Part shown: positions 23,874 through 37,002 of the stretch, in pieces
How the letters are laid out: each line of letters begins with the position of its first letter
How positions within the stretch are numbered: position 1 is the first letter of the stretch
DNA from: Thysanoteuthis rhombus
Taxonomy: Eukaryota; Mollusca; Cephalopoda; Oegopsida; Thysanoteuthidae
Direction: 5' to 3'
Assembly: GCA_963457665.1 (NCBI GenBank)
Contig: OY735219.1
Location: forward strand, 22,732,787 to 22,796,786
Length of the DNA stretch: 64,000 nucleotides
Position numbers and translations under genes: made by a program
Notes under the pieces: model-generated
Database searches by the model: none
What the model was told of the DNA's origin: nothing
The model's input: the letters and a program-made list of their open reading frames with translations, nothing else

Positions 23874-24294
23874 ATGAAAAAAATTGTTATGCCAAAAGGA
23901 AACGTGGGAACCTATTTCAAATCCCCAAGCTACGGTACAGAAGAATTCAATGTATCAAGCAATATAATTCAGCCAACAATGTTGAAATATATTAAATATA
24001 AAAACAGAATAAAGCAAAGATTGCTTTCCAGGCAAAATAAAAAGCAAATATCCAGACTGGAAAATATTGATGTAATCCCATCAAGAAAGGTTTTTTGGGT
24101 AATTCAAATCGTTTCCGCTGCAGACAACGAAGTCACAGCTCAAAACTTGCTGTGATATGTCTCAAAGCCAGCACATCACAACTAGTTAACGAGTTGTGAT
24201 GAGGTCAGATGGTTCTTTAAAGCTTGAGTATAAAGTGAAACAGCTCATAAGACAAGCTTGAAAGAAGTCAGTAGCACAGCATCTTACAACCAGT
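23874..24294. repeat. Array module C, copy 2
   Basis: Contains the 93-codon plus-strand frame MKKIVMPKGNVGTYFK and a gamma dyad at 24,136-24,195. Confidence 0.65.
24136..24195. repeat. Nested dyad element, gamma type
   Basis: Nearly identical to the element at 7736. Confidence 0.7.
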
Positions 24295-24366
24295 GTCACC
24301 CCCGGGTGTATCCGATCCCGAGATCTGTGATTCAGTTATACGCCTTAAACCACTGAACCAAATAAA
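24295..24366 (-). mobile_element. tRNA-like SINE head, copy 2
   Basis: Same A-box-like and B-box-like blocks as 7895-7972, with a 3-base loss in the anticodon-arm region. Confidence 0.5.
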
Positions 24367-25050
24367 CACCAAGAAAAGTAGAAATTATATGATTATAAAT
24401 GACTGTTTGGATGGTCATTAAATGTTTAATTACACCTTTGGAAGCACAGCAAGTTCGCTGAAAAACATTAAAATATTTTTCATAACAGGAATTCGACGTT
24501 TTAACCTCCCAGTTTCTTAAATTGAAAAAATGATTCACTGTTGCCAAAATACGAGGAACTGTTTTCAAATTGGCCATATTTTTCTCAAAGCTATGGATTT
24601 TCTTACCTGGGCTTAGATGAGCAAAATTTAATTTGCTTGGTGAAATGATATTCTGTAGAATCAAATGTAATGAAATAAAGTGTAGTAAAATAGAAATAAA
24701 ATTAAATAAAACTAATGAACCTAATTAAAATATGGAAAGTTATTAAAACACTTGTAACGTAATTTAGAAACCAATTAAAATTAAAGGTTCAACTAACTTT
24801 AAAAGTCAGATTTTGATCCTTGGTACATTCAGCAACTGGGGAAACAATAGGCTTCAACAATTCTTGTGACAGCTTCCTTACAATATTACATCTGGCGGAG
24901 TAGCATCCATGACAGCCTTTCAATTCACCGTAAAACTTGAAAGTCAATTTAATACAGTCGTCGTCCACTTAACGTACATCCATTTCAAAATGGTCAAAGT
25001 TTATGAATTTCAATATACGCGTTGCAACGCCATAATCTAACATTCCTTCA
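24367..25050 (-). pseudogene. Module C' exon relics, copy 2
   Basis: Retains the donor and acceptor of the 49-bp intron. It shares with copies 1, 3 and 4 the one-base loss in the long exon and has the TAA after MDVH. Confidence 0.5.
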
Positions 25051-25947
25051 CGGTTACATATTCGTCCCTACCGAAGACAAGAGCGATTCAAATCAGAAAA
25101 AAATCGCCAATATCTTTTTTACAAATTATTTTTATCTTTTTTGGGTAGTTGTATTCTTTTGGGAGGCCCTTCAAGTCCATGGTTATTATTTCTCCCATTT
25201 TCTTCAGCAAAGTGACTGCGTTTTAGGCCCCGAGTATGGAGAGTGTCGTTTTCCTCCAGTGGTAAACCTGGAGTTCAGTTAAGTGAAACGTATTTAATCT
25301 TGAAATGAGAGAAACATGACACAATGTCAAAATAAGTGGAGGGGGTTTAGACTGGTCCATTTTTTCCTATCATTAACTTAGCTAATCTCATTTGCTATCC
25401 CAATTTTATTTCAATTTTCCTTTCATTAAAACAACGAATTTTCTGAGTATTTCCTTCTTTCCAAATTTATCACAATACCAGAGTTTCTCTGTGGAAATCT
25501 TATTTAATGATAATGAAGTATAATCCTAGAATTAGATCTTATCTTTATGTTCATGGAATTATCCCCAAACGCGTAATGTGCTAGAGAAAAAGGGTAGGGA
25601 ACCTGATCCAGCTATTCAAAGATAAGTGTGATACGTCATATAGGCAGCATATCACAACTATTTGATGAGTTGCAACGAGGTCAATTGTTTAGAGGAATTT
25701 AGTGAAATCAGTTTTACCAAAGATTCTAGATCATTGAAACTAGTAAAAACAATACCTAGGAATAGGTACGGGTTTCTTGTAATAAGCCATGTTCGTAGAG
25801 AATTTCAGAACCTTCAAATGAGACAAAATGAAATTACTGAAGCCAATGAATAAAAGAAAACTAGATAAGCTTAGTTTAAGGATCAGAGATTCAAAAGCAT
25901 TAGTATTGATTAGTCTGATCTAAAAAAGGTGAGGATATAAGCTTGAC
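25050..25947. repeat. Array module D, copy 2
   Basis: The minus-strand relic reads VTLLKKMGEIITMDLKGLPK near 25,140-25,220. A beta dyad lies at 25,609-25,672. No other gene seen. Confidence 0.65.
25609..25672. repeat. Nested dyad element, beta type
   Basis: TTTGATGAGTTG right arm and TGTGATA..TATCACA inner arms; the left outer arm is altered (CAGCTATTCAAA). Confidence 0.65.
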
Positions 25948-26312
25948 TTTATTCTTCTAATAAGAGTATGAATTAGCCTCATGCCAGGGAGAGTTAAATA
26001 GTTTCACTTTAACTAACGCTCCCCCTTGGTAAATGCAGGAATCTTTTATCCCCAGATATGGGTAAATTGGACCTATTACCTTTCATTGTTTCTAACATAC
26101 AACGATGAATCGTCTAAGGTGTTTGAATGACCCTGCACTAGTGCACAGGTTTCATCAAGTAGATAAAAAGGCTTACACGTCTTACATGAATAGGTTTGAT
26201 TTGTTCATAAGGAGTCGAATTGATATATGGACAGGTGAGTGAAAAGGAGATGCAGCGGTAGCAGTCTGCGAAGAGTAGTGTCGGCTTACAGTAAAGCCCC
26301 AGCTCATCAAAG
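25948..26312. repeat. Module D', copy 1
   Basis: A 365-bp block present here and at 34,376 and 53,820, but absent at 9531 and 43,252. It ends with the left half of a delta dyad, so the copies lacking it have lost half of that element. Confidence 0.7.
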
Positions 26313-26365
26313 GCAGATGTGATATGTCATCGTCAGCAGATCACGTTTATCTAACAAGATGAAAC
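26300..26365. repeat. Nested dyad element, delta type
   Basis: The minus strand reads HITSAFDELGLY and then a GTAAGC donor-like site, the clearest exon-like ending among the dyad elements. Confidence 0.6.
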
Positions 26366-27545
26366 TGAACCTTATCTTTACAGGCGCAAGATTACGACAG
26401 CAAGCAGAAATATTCTAGACATCAAGTGATATAATTATTCAGCCAACATTGCTTTATATCCATCCAGGTTGCTTTCAATTCAATTAAATCAAGGATATAA
26501 GAGCAGCAGTTAGATATGGAGGGAAATGTTATAACAAAGCTGGCAGATGAACAGGTCAAAGATGTCAATCCAGATAATTACTAATGGATTCTAGATAATT
26601 TTATGAAACTTCGTAGAAAATAACAATGCCAAATTTCAAGCATAATTTTTCAATTGCACAGTTTTTTTTTGCATTCAATAACTTAAATATTGTTACTCGT
26701 TCATGTAGGAGGGGAAATGACAACACAACCACTAAATTCAAAACTGTTTTGCGAACAAGTCACCTACAAAAAGATGAACATTGATGTATGCCTAAATCAT
26801 GTGATGGTCCTTTCAGGCATCCACCCGTTTTGTGAGATCCGGGCTTAATATTCTGGCATGGGTATCGTCATTGTCTACATCTCGCCAGCTCATTTCCTTT
26901 GACAGAAATTTTATTTTTCTAGTTTGTCCAATTTCAGTGCCAAGTCTGAGCATTTATTTTACAATCAAGCCACAATTCAGTTCGTGATTTCTTCGATTCT
27001 CCTATATCGTTAACATTGTTTTCGAGTTTATCATATTTAGGATGATAAGTTCTGTTGCTATTCGGATTTCTCTCTCAATTACATAATGTAGGACAGTCAC
27101 TACCAACATCTACTTGTCCGTAATGGATAAGGTTTACATAAATAAAAAACCCAATAAACAGGAACTAACACGGAAAGTAAAAAATTGCAATCCTACTTTT
27201 AAAAAAGACTTTGTGGAACATACAATCTGATAAAGGGCCTCTGCAATAGCAAACACAATAACAGAAGCTTTTATTCTAAGTAATATAAATCAGATTCCTC
27301 TATACTCGCACTTGTAAAGGCACTTAATGTTCTAGTAACAAAATTCATTCCTTGCACAGCGTGAAATTCAGGTGTCCTGACAAGCGGAAACTCGTGTTCA
27401 CGTCTTACCTTGAGTAAAGAACTCCGAACACTGGAGACGTGCCTCCATATTTTCAATTCAGCAGGTTTCTCCGTCTAGCGGAGAAACCAAGTAAATCTGC
27501 CTTTGATTTATGAAGAATAATCGTGGTCAAAACAGCTCCTCGTGA
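26312..27545. repeat. Array module E, copy 2, with Gypsy RNase H end
   Basis: The minus-strand coding relic at 26,815-27,075 reads LGTEIGQTRKIKFLSKEMSW and DVDNDDTHARILSPDLTKRV. The Gypsy-derived end (27,271-27,545, minus) stops at GAACGGT and is joined to A2. Confidence 0.7.
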
Positions 27546-28565
27546 ACGGTACACGAGTACAAAAGCATGTACAGACGAATTGAAGATATCAAATATAATT
27601 CCGTCAATAAGGTTTGGATACATTCATTATCAAAACGAGATAGAATAAAAAGATTAGTTCCCAGGTTGTGATATGGAACAATTATCGCATACTTAAGCCA
27701 TGTGGTCAATAACAGGACAGCCATAAAGGCCATAGCTATAACTAGAAGTAAAAGAGAGAAGAAAGGTTGAAATAAATTATGGTCTATTATGATAGGCCAA
27801 GGATATTACAATGATATCCAGAATCGAGTTTGCAACCGGGCCACACGATTTCTTGCTGGAAAAAGTTGTAATCAAAACTGCCTCGACATGCAATGTGTTT
27901 ATCAGCCAATATATTACAGGCACTAGAGACATTTAACCGAATCAAACCAGAGTCATGAATGTAAAGTGAACTGCTTGAAAGACAGGATAGTAAAATTCTA
28001 CTGTACAGCATCTCACCATCTGTGTCTCCTAAGCGGAACACATTTGTCATTATTTGATATTGTGACTGTTTAGAGATGGAAAATAAATGGAGTTATCAAG
28101 GGCCAAAACATGGAAAGTGAAGTTACAAAGAAATACAAATCACTTACCGCAGCGGCTTCTGGGCAGAATCCATAGGGACTTTTCGGAGCAGAAACGTCCA
28201 ATTACATGCAATATCAGGTCTTCAACATCAACTGAAAACTTTCCAACATCAGAATCTACTACATTGACTACTGTCACAAGTAATTTTCTATATTAAAAGT
28301 ATTCAATAGACAAAATAACCAATATTAACGTTTATTCCGTTTTTAACAGTATCCCGTGGTACCTCTGACAACAGGGACTATCCATTCAAAAAACGTCCTG
28401 TCAAATGCAAATTCGTTTGGTGATTGATCAGAGAATTGGGATTTCAGAAATTTTAGATAAAATTATCGCATCCGTAAAACATTAATCTTGTAAAGACTTT
28501 ATGCTTTGATTACTTCCTACGGTGGATTTCCCCAGAGATCGTATGTGAAAGTGACCGGAAAAATA
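27546..28565. repeat. Array module A2, copy 1
   Basis: A diverged form of A1 joined directly to the Gypsy relic. The NYDL-type relic (27,845-28,050, minus) reads MTNVFRLGDTDGEMLYSRIL, and the VV relic lies at 28,155-28,285 (minus). Confidence 0.7.
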
Positions 28566-29940
28566 CAAGATGGCGTGACAAACTAGACAAGTTGAATACA
28601 GTTTAAATGTTTAAGTGCATTAACAAAGAATGAGAGAATGTTGGGAAACTACATATTTTCTTTCAGGCTATGGAACTTATTAAACTAACTATGCATATAG
28701 GTATTGCTATAGAGCAGACTATCTAGATTAAGATGACACCTCTATGGAAAGCTGGAAAACCCTTAAGAACCATCGTTACATTTGGTATCAGTTTTATTGT
28801 TTTGTATAGTACTACACAATAAGATGTCTTTGTAAGAGGCGATGCAGGTGGTCAAATAATGAGTAACATTAAGAAAGTAAACCAAGTTTGAACTCCAGCC
28901 AAAAGTTTGTATTCATCGATGCCGATGGCCCCTCTCCACTCCAAACCAGGATAGACAGAGTCTTGCAGACGGGTAACAATTATTATAAGAGACTGAAAAC
29001 TGATTGAGCCCAACCCTTCAGAGTTGGGTGACATTGGCAATGGCTACGATAGAGAACATTTCCAAAATGCCTGGCTAAAAAGGGCACTGATGAAGATTCA
29101 ACAAGCCAACCGAGCTGGAAGCAGGATATGATTGCACAAATTAAATGGAGCGTAGGAAATATTTTCAAACCTGAAATTAAGTACAAACAAAAGACCCTTC
29201 CTCCAAAAAAAATCCTGAAACAATAGAAGTACGAGATGTGTAGGACAAGACGAAGTTAGTAAGAGTCCTTTCAGCACCCTTTCATGTTTGAACTAATCGA
29301 AGCTGGCTGTGATATGGTCAATAATAACATCACCGCCACCACTTTGGTGACTCAAAGTGGATAAATCAACTCCCTAGCAGAGAGACTTTAGCTGATCGAT
29401 CTCCGTAAGTAGTCCCTTGGAATGATACCTATACCACGCACAATTTATGTGGTTCTGGAAGATGGTTTCGTAAAAGGAAGGGGATCAGATGAAAGAGCAA
29501 TTAGCTTGGTGTAACTAAACAGTTAAGGCAGAGAAACAGTTACTCCTTCAACCGGATCATTTCTATAATAGAAAATGATCGGGCTAAAAAGATAAAATGG
29601 GTGTTGGTACCAAGACATTACAATGTGTAAACCCTAAGACAGAGGCTCCACCTCGTACAGTCCTGTCCCCAAGTTTCATTGACGTGGCCTGCTGCATCTG
29701 AAGCTATAGACTGAAATAAATTTGTCATTTAACAAGGGAACTTGGAACCCAAGGAGTGATCTTAAGGGGCCAGGTCGAGAATTGTTGCCCTCAAATACTA
29801 AGCTTTCAAGTAGACAATTTGTGAGACTGCTAGTGGATACAATAAGTATCTGAGTACTCCACGATAAAGGAATGTAACTAAATGGATTTAGAAAGGGACA
29901 ATTCCCATAATTTCAGACTGGAACATTTCGATAAAATTTG
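28566..29940. repeat. Array module F, copy 1
   Basis: Starts with a short RTE scrap. The minus-strand relic at about 29,285-29,340 encodes GGDVIIDHITAS, a HIT-type segment, here with a stop where the 37-kb copy has Glu. Further exon-like pieces are bounded by TTTCAG and CTTCCAG acceptors (29,060-29,215). Recurs at 37,003 and 56,470. Confidence 0.65.
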
Positions 29941-30387
29941 AACAAAAGTTTTTTGGGTAATTCAAATCGTTTCTGCTTCAGACAACCAGGTCACAGCTCA
30001 AAACTTGCTGTGATATGTCAAAGCCAGCACATCACTAGTTAACGAGTTGTGATGAGGTCAGATTTTTTTTTTGAGGCTTCATATTCGGGAAATTAGTAAC
30101 TGGAAATATTTTGCAGGCCATGAACAGAAGTCAGACAAATTTGCTGAGAGACAGCTGCTAGGACAAGACAAACAAACAAACAAAAATAAAACAAGGGAGT
30201 GAACGCAAACAAAATTATATACTTTGGTAAGAGGAGTGTATTTGACTAAAATGAAGTCTTTTACTGAGTGACAGATCTTGATTATGAAGAGTGGTTCATT
30301 GCTAACATTGTATCACAGCCCTTTGAGGTGTTACCATAAGTTCAGGTCTGAGATTTCCGCTGCAATGGAGCAAGAGGCGGAAAGGGT
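29941..30387. repeat. Module C tail plus truncated module X
   Basis: Gamma dyad at 29,994-30,052. X is cut at 30,387 and joined to A1 about 360 bp further on than in the 21-kb copy, which deletes the alpha dyad. Confidence 0.65.
29994..30052. repeat. Nested dyad element, gamma type
   Basis: A shorter centre than the other gamma copies; the arms are kept. Confidence 0.6.
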
Positions 30388-30968
30388 TTCCAGGTTGTGA
30401 TATGGAACAAATATCGCACTCAGTCATGTGGTCAGTAACAGACTTGGCATAACAGGACTCTATAAGTGCCGTGGCCATGACTTGAAGTTAAAAAAAATGA
30501 GGGGAAAAAAGTTAGGGTTTAGCTCTGATGAGCCAAGGATATTACGATGATATCCAGAATCAATTTGCAACAGACATACTATTTCTTGCTGAGAAAAACG
30601 GTAAACAAATTATGTGAAGTATCAACCAATATATTACAGGCACCAGAAACATTTAACTCAAGTAAACCAGAGTCATGGATGTAAAGTGAACTGCTCGGAA
30701 GACAGGATAGTAAAAGTCTACTGAAAAGCATCTCACGATCTGTGCCTCCCAAACTGTACTCATTTAAGTCATAATTTGACATTGTGACTGTGTTTAGAGC
30801 TTGAAAATGAATCGAGTTGTTAAAGGACAAAATGTAGAAAGTGAAGTTACAAAAAAAAAAAAAAAGGAAAATAGACCACTTATTGCAGCGGCTTCTGACT
30901 TTTTGGTGCAGAAAGGTCCAATAATATGCACCATCCTGACTCCAACATCAACTGGAAACTTTCCAACT
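30388..30968. repeat. Array module A1, copy 3 (both ends shortened)
   Basis: Keeps the NYDL relic (30,585-30,787, minus). The VV relic is cut short at about 30,967, where the RTE scrap of module B follows. Confidence 0.7.
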
Positions 30969-32290
30969 GTATGCCAAACTGGCTGGCCGAATGGTGTGAC
31001 AAATTAGACAAGTTTCAGAAAGTAATGGCATCGTGATGAATCCTGGGAAGGTCCTTGTCTAACGACGGACGCTAAAAAACAGCGAGGATTTCGTCAAAGA
31101 AAAAAAAAATGAATTTTTGTAAATGGGACCTCTTGCTAAGAGGAATTGTTAGAATCCGTCTTGAGTTGTACCATTATCAAGCACAGTTGTGGATAAAATA
31201 ATAAACCATACAAATTTAGCAAGAGTAGTTATTTTTCCATGACCCTAGAATTAATCGTTTTTTTTTTCAGATATTTAAGTCTTTGGGGAGAGTGATTAGT
31301 CAGCTATTGCAGCCAAGAATATCTTATGATTCTTTTGCCAGTATTTCTAACTCTGGATTCATTTTACAACTGTAAGACTTACTTATAAAGAAGTTCAGTT
31401 TTGATTTATTCCAATAAAGAGCCCTTTCATTTAAACATCTTTCTTCAAGGGCAGTTTTTTTGCAGTGACAGTTCGCGAGGTAAAAATTATCCCAAGCCAT
31501 CTGCAGTAAGGTAGTGATACAAGGAGTAATCATTGGCATTTGAATATATTATGCAAAACCTCATGAATAAAGAGCTACTTTATTTTACTAAAAAAAAAAA
31601 ACAACAACAAAAAAAACTGACCTTTTTCAACGAATTCCTGCTCCCGAAGTACAACCAGGTTAGCATAACACGTCTTCCTAACCTGTTGAGAGTCTTTGGA
31701 AGCGACTGAATCAATATTTCTAACGATAGAAATTGAAAATGAACTTGCTAACCAGGGAGGCTACTAATAAGAATTTTATAACCAATCTATTTTTGCAATG
31801 AAGTTTGCAAAAATTCCAAAAATTATCTATAAATGTGTGGTATCTATTTTGCGTGGGAACAGTCCCAACCCTCAATGAGGATTTAGTATTACGTTCACTA
31901 ACAATTCTGATATTTATGTAATATTATTGGTTTCTTTCCGGTGGAAGTATTTTTTGGAAAACGTTCGGGGTCTGAATAATATAGCCATCTAGTACTATGT
32001 TGTTAGTATCAGATAGTGTGAGGTTTATTTTTTACCCAACAATGTAAGTATTGAAATTAGTTAAAATACTTAGTAACAGATAAGATTAATATAAAATGAA
32101 AGAGCACTAAAATTGCTTTATTCATTAGTATGAACGATATTCCAAGTTTAAAAATCAGAGCTATAGTAGAGTCCATGATTAGGTAAAACTCATTAGACTG
32201 GTTTGTCTGATCAAAAGAGTTATAGAGAATATAAGTTTGGTTGATTTCTTGAGTGTGGATTGGCTGATCAGTTAATAGCAAGGGGAATAA
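30968..32290. repeat. Array module B, copy 3
   Basis: RTE scrap at 30,974-31,080, then sequence colinear with 22,650-23,870. The step from 22,540 to here defines the 8.43-kb period. Confidence 0.7.
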
Positions 32291-32291
32291 G

Positions 32292-32710
32292 ATGAAAAAA
32301 ATTGTTATGCCAAAAGGAAACGTGGGAACCTATTTCAAATCCCCAAGCTACGGTACAGAAGAATTCAATGTATCAAGCAATATAATTCAGCCAACAATGT
32401 TGAAATATATTAAATATAAAAACAGAATAAAGCAAAGATTGCTTTCCAGGAAAAATATAAAGCAAATATCCAGACTGGAAAATTTTGATGTAATCCCATC
32501 AACAAAAGTTTTGGGTTATTCAAATCGTTTCCGCTGCAGACAACGAAGTCACAGCTCAAAACTTGCTGTGATATGTCTCAAAGCCAGCACATCACAACTA
32601 GTTAACGAGTTGTGATGCGGTCAGATGGTTCTTTAAAGCTTGAGTATAAAGTGAAACAGCTCATAAGACAAGCTTGAAAGAAGTCAGTAGCACAGCATCT
32701 TACAACCAGT
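32292..32710. repeat. Array module C, copy 3
   Basis: The plus-strand frame is shifted near codon 75, which extends it to 107 codons. Gamma dyad at 32,552-32,612. Confidence 0.65.
32552..32612. repeat. Nested dyad element, gamma type
   Basis: Same as 24,136 apart from a GATGCGG ending. Confidence 0.7.
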
Positions 32711-32786
32711 GTCACCCCCGGGTGTATCCGATCCCGAGATCTACTGTGATTCAGTTATACGTCTTAAACCACGGAACCAAATAAAC
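32711..32786 (-). mobile_element. tRNA-like SINE head, copy 3
   Basis: Same layout as copy 1. Confidence 0.5.
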
Positions 32787-33480
32787 ACCGAGACAAGTAG
32801 AAATTATATGATTATAAATGACTGTTTGGATGGTCATTAAATATTTAATTACACCTTTGGCAGCACAGCAAGTTCGCTGAAAAACATTTATATTAAAATA
32901 TTTTTCATAACAGGAATTCGACGTTTTAACCTCCCAGGTTCTTAAATTGAAAAAATGATTCACTGTTGCCAAAATACGAGGAACTGTTTTCAAATTGGCC
33001 ATATTTTTTCTCAAAGCTATGGATTTTCTTACCTGGGCTTAGATGTGCAAAATCTAATTTGCTTGGTGTAATGATATTCTGTAGAATCAAATGTAATGAA
33101 ATAAAGTGTAGTAAAATAAAAATAAAATTAAATAAAACTAATGAACCTAATTAAAATATGGGAAGTTATTAAAACACTTGTAACGTAATTTAGAAACCAA
33201 TTAAAATTAAAGGTTCAACTAACTTTAATAGTCAGATTTCGATCCTTGGTATATTCAGCCACTGGGGAAACAGTAGGCTTCAACAATTCTTGTGACAGCT
33301 TCCTTACAATTTGATACATCTGGCTGAGTAGCATCCGTGACAGCCTTTCAATTCACTGTAGAACTTGAAAGTCAATTTAATACGTCGTCGTCCACTTAAT
33401 GTACATCCATTTCAAAATGGTCAAAGTTTATGAATTTCAATATACGCGTTGCAACGCCATAATCTAACATTCCTTCACGG
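32787..33480 (-). pseudogene. Module C' exon relics, copy 3
   Basis: Same exon order as copy 4 (41,741-42,340). Both short introns keep GT..AG. The long exon has the shared frameshift and TAA. Confidence 0.5.
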
Positions 33481-34375
33481 TTACATATTCGTCCCTACCG
33501 AAGACAAGAGCAATTTAAATCAGAATTAAAATCGCCAATATCTTTTTTACAAATTGTTTTTATCTTTTTTGGGCAGTTGTATTCTTTTTGGAGGCCCTTC
33601 AAGTCCATGTCGGTTATTATTTCTCCCGTTTTCTTCAGCAAAGTGACTGCATTTTAGGTCCTGAGTATGGAGAGTGTCGTTTTCCTCTAGTGGTAAACCT
33701 GGAGTTCAGTTAAGCGAAACATTTAATCTTGAAATGAGAGAAACATGACACAATGTCAAAATAAGTGGAGGGGGTTTAGACTGGTCCATTTTTTCCTATC
33801 ATTAACTTAGCTAATCTCATTTGCTATCCCAATTTTATTTCAATTTTCCTTTCATTAAAAAACAACGAATTTTCTGAGTGTTTCCTTCATTCCAAATTTA
33901 TCACAATACCAGAGTTTCTCTGTGGAAATCTTATTTAATGATGATGAAGTATAATCCTAGAATTAGATCTTATCTTCATGTTTATAAAACTATCACCAAA
34001 CGCGTAATGCGCTAGAGAAAAAAGGTAGGGAACCTGATCCAGCTCATCAAAGATAAGTGTGATACGTCATATAGGCAGCATATCACAACTATTTGATGAG
34101 TTGCAACGAGGTCAATTGTTTAGAGGAATTTAGTGAAATCAGTTTTACCAAAGAATCTACATCATTGAAACTAGTAAAAACAATACCTAGGAATAGGTAC
34201 GGGTTTCTTGTAATAAGCCATGTTCGTACAGAAGTTCAAAACCTTCAAATCAGATGAAATAAGATTACTGAAGCCAATGAATAAAAGAAAGCTTGATAAG
34301 CCTAGTTTAAGGATCAGAGATTCAAAAGCATTAGTATTGATTAGTCTGATTTAAAATAAGGTGAGGATATAAGCT
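33480..34375. repeat. Array module D, copy 3
   Basis: Beta dyad at 34,040-34,103; VTLLKKTGEIITDMDLKGLP-type relic near 33,570-33,650 (minus). Confidence 0.65.
34040..34103. repeat. Nested dyad element, beta type (reference copy)
   Basis: The outer arms CAGCTCATCAAA and TTTGATGAGTTG pair at 11 of 12 positions with Watson-Crick bases; the twelfth is G:T, which would be a wobble in RNA. Inner arms are TGTGATA and TATCACA, with a 16-nt centre. Confidence 0.8.
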
Positions 34376-34743
34376 TGACTTTATACTCCTAATAAGAGTA
34401 TGAATTAGCCTCATGCCAGGGAGAGTTAAATAGTTTCACTTTAACTAACGCTCCCCCTTGGTAAATGCAGGAATCTTTTATCCCCAGATATGGGTAAATT
34501 GGACCTATTACCTTTCATTGTTTCTAACATACAACGATGAATCGTCTAAGGTGTTCGAATGACCCTGCACTAGTGCACAGGTTTCATCAAGTAGATAAAA
34601 AGGCTTACACGTCTTACATAAATAGGTTTGATTTGTTCATAAGGAGTCGAATTAATATATGGACAGGTGAGTGAAAAGGAGATGCAGCGGTAGCAGTCTA
34701 CGAAGAGTAGTGTCGGCTTACAGTAAAGCCCCAGCTCATCAAA
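34376..34743. repeat. Module D', copy 2
   Basis: Colinear with 25,948-26,312. Confidence 0.7.
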
Positions 34744-34797
34744 GGCAGATGTGATATGTCATCGTCAGCAGATCACGTTTATCTAACGATATGCAAC
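34732..34797. repeat. Nested dyad element, delta type
   Basis: Spans the D'/E boundary; minus strand reads HITSAFDELGLY. Confidence 0.6.
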
Positions 34798-36000
34798 TGG
34801 ACCTTATCTTCACTGGAGCAAGATTACGACAGCAAGCAGAAAAATTCAAGACATCAAGTGATATAATTATTCAGCCAACATTGCTTTATATCCATCCAGG
34901 TTGCTTTCAATTCAATTAAATCAAGGATATAAGAGCAGCAGTTTGATATGGAGGGAAATGTTATAACAAAGCTGGCAGATGAACAGGTCAAAGATGTCAA
35001 TCCAGATAATTACTAATGGATTCTAGATTCTGGGTAATTTTATGAAACTTCGTAGAAAATAACAATGCCAAATTTCAAGCATAATTTTTCAATTGCACAG
35101 TTTTTTTTTGCATTCAATAACTTAAATATTGTTACTCGTTCATGTAGGAGGGGAAATGACAACACAACCACTAAATTCAAAACTGTTTTGCGAACAAGTC
35201 ACCTACAAAAAGATGAACATTGATGTATGCATAAATCATGTGATGGTCCTTTCAGGCATCCACCCGTTTTGTGAGATCCGGGCTTAATATTCTGGCATGG
35301 GTATCGTCATTGTCTACATCTCGCCAGCTCATTTCCTTTGACAGAAATTTTTTTTTTCTAGTTTGTCCAATTTCAGTGCCAAGTCTGAGCATTTATTTTA
35401 CAATCATGCCACAATTCAGTTCGTGATTTATTCGATTCTCCTATATCGTTAACATCGTTTTCCAGTATCATATTTAGGATAATAAGTTCTGTTGCTATTT
35501 GGATTTCTCTCTCAATTACATAATGTAGGGCAGTCACTACCAACATCTACTTGTCCGTTATGGATAAGGTTTACATAAATAAAAAACCCAATAAACAGGA
35601 ACTAACACGGAAAGAAGTAAGAAATTGCAATCCTACTTTTAAAAAAGACTTTGTGGAACATACAATCTGATAAAGGGCCTCTGCAATAGCAAACACAATA
35701 ACAGAAGCTTTTATTCTAAGTAATATAAATCAGATTCCTCTATACTCGCACTTGTAAAGGCACTTAATGTTCTAGTAACAAAATTCATTCCTTGGACAGC
35801 GTAAAATTCAGGTGTCCTGACAAGCGGAAACTCGTGTTCACGTCTTACAATGAGTAAAGAACTCCGAACACTGGAGACGTGCCTCCATATTTTCAATTCA
35901 GCAGGTTTCTCCGTCCAGCGGAGAAACCAAGTAAAACTACCTTTGATTTATGAAGAATAATCGTGGTCAAAACAGCTCCTCGTGAACGGTACACGAGTAC
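34743..36000. repeat. Array module E, copy 3, with Gypsy RNase H end
   Basis: Gypsy-derived segment at 35,711-36,000 (minus). Coding relic at about 35,255-35,510 (minus). Confidence 0.7.
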
Positions 36001-37002
36001 AAAAGCATGTACAGACGAATTGAATATATCAAATATAATTCAGTCAATAAGGGTTGCATACATTCATTATCAAAACGAGATAAAGCAAAGATTAGTTTCC
36101 AGGTTGTGATATGGAACAATTATTGCATACTTAAGCCATGTGGTCAATAACAGGACAGCCATAAAGGCCATAGCTATAACTAGAAGTAAAAGAGAAGAAA
36201 GGTTGAAATAAATTATGGTCTATTATGATAGGCCAAGGATATTACGATGCTATCCAGAATCGAGTTTGCAACATGGCCACACAATTTCTTGCTGGAAAAA
36301 GTTGTAATCAAAACTGCCTCGACATGCAATGTGTTTATCAGCCAATATATTACAGGCACTAGAGAACTTCAACCGAATCAAACCAGAGTCATGAATGTAA
36401 AGTGAACTGCTTGAAAGACAGGATAGTAAAATTCTACTGTACAGCATCTCACCATCTGTGTCTCCTAAGCGGAACACATTTGTCATTATTTGACATTGTG
36501 TTTAGAGCTGGAAAATAAATGGAATTGTCAAGGGCCAAAACATGGAAGTGAAGTTACAAAGAAATACGAATCACTTACAGCAGCAACTTCTGGGCAGAAT
36601 CCATCGGGACTTTTCGGAGCAGAAACGTCCAATTACATGCAATATCAGGTCTTCAACAACAACTGAAAACTTTCCAACATCAGAATCTGCTACATTGACT
36701 ACTGTCACAAGTAATTTTTTATATTAAAAGTATTCAATAGACAAAATAACCAATATTAACGTTTATTCCGTTTTTAACAGTATCCCGTGGTACCTCTCTC
36801 AACAGGGACTATCCATTCAAAGAACGTCCTGTCAAATGCAAATTCGTTGAGTGATTAATCAGAGAATTGGGATTTCAGAAATTTTAGATAAAATTATCGC
36901 ATCCGTAAAATATTCGTCTTGTTAAGAGTTTATGCTTTGATTACTTCCTACGGTGGATTTCCCCAGAGATCGTATGTGAAAGTGACCGGAAAAATACAAG
37001 AT
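36000..37002. repeat. Array module A2, copy 2
   Basis: NYDL-type relic about 36,290-36,486 and VV-type relic about 36,580-36,712, both minus. Confidence 0.7.
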
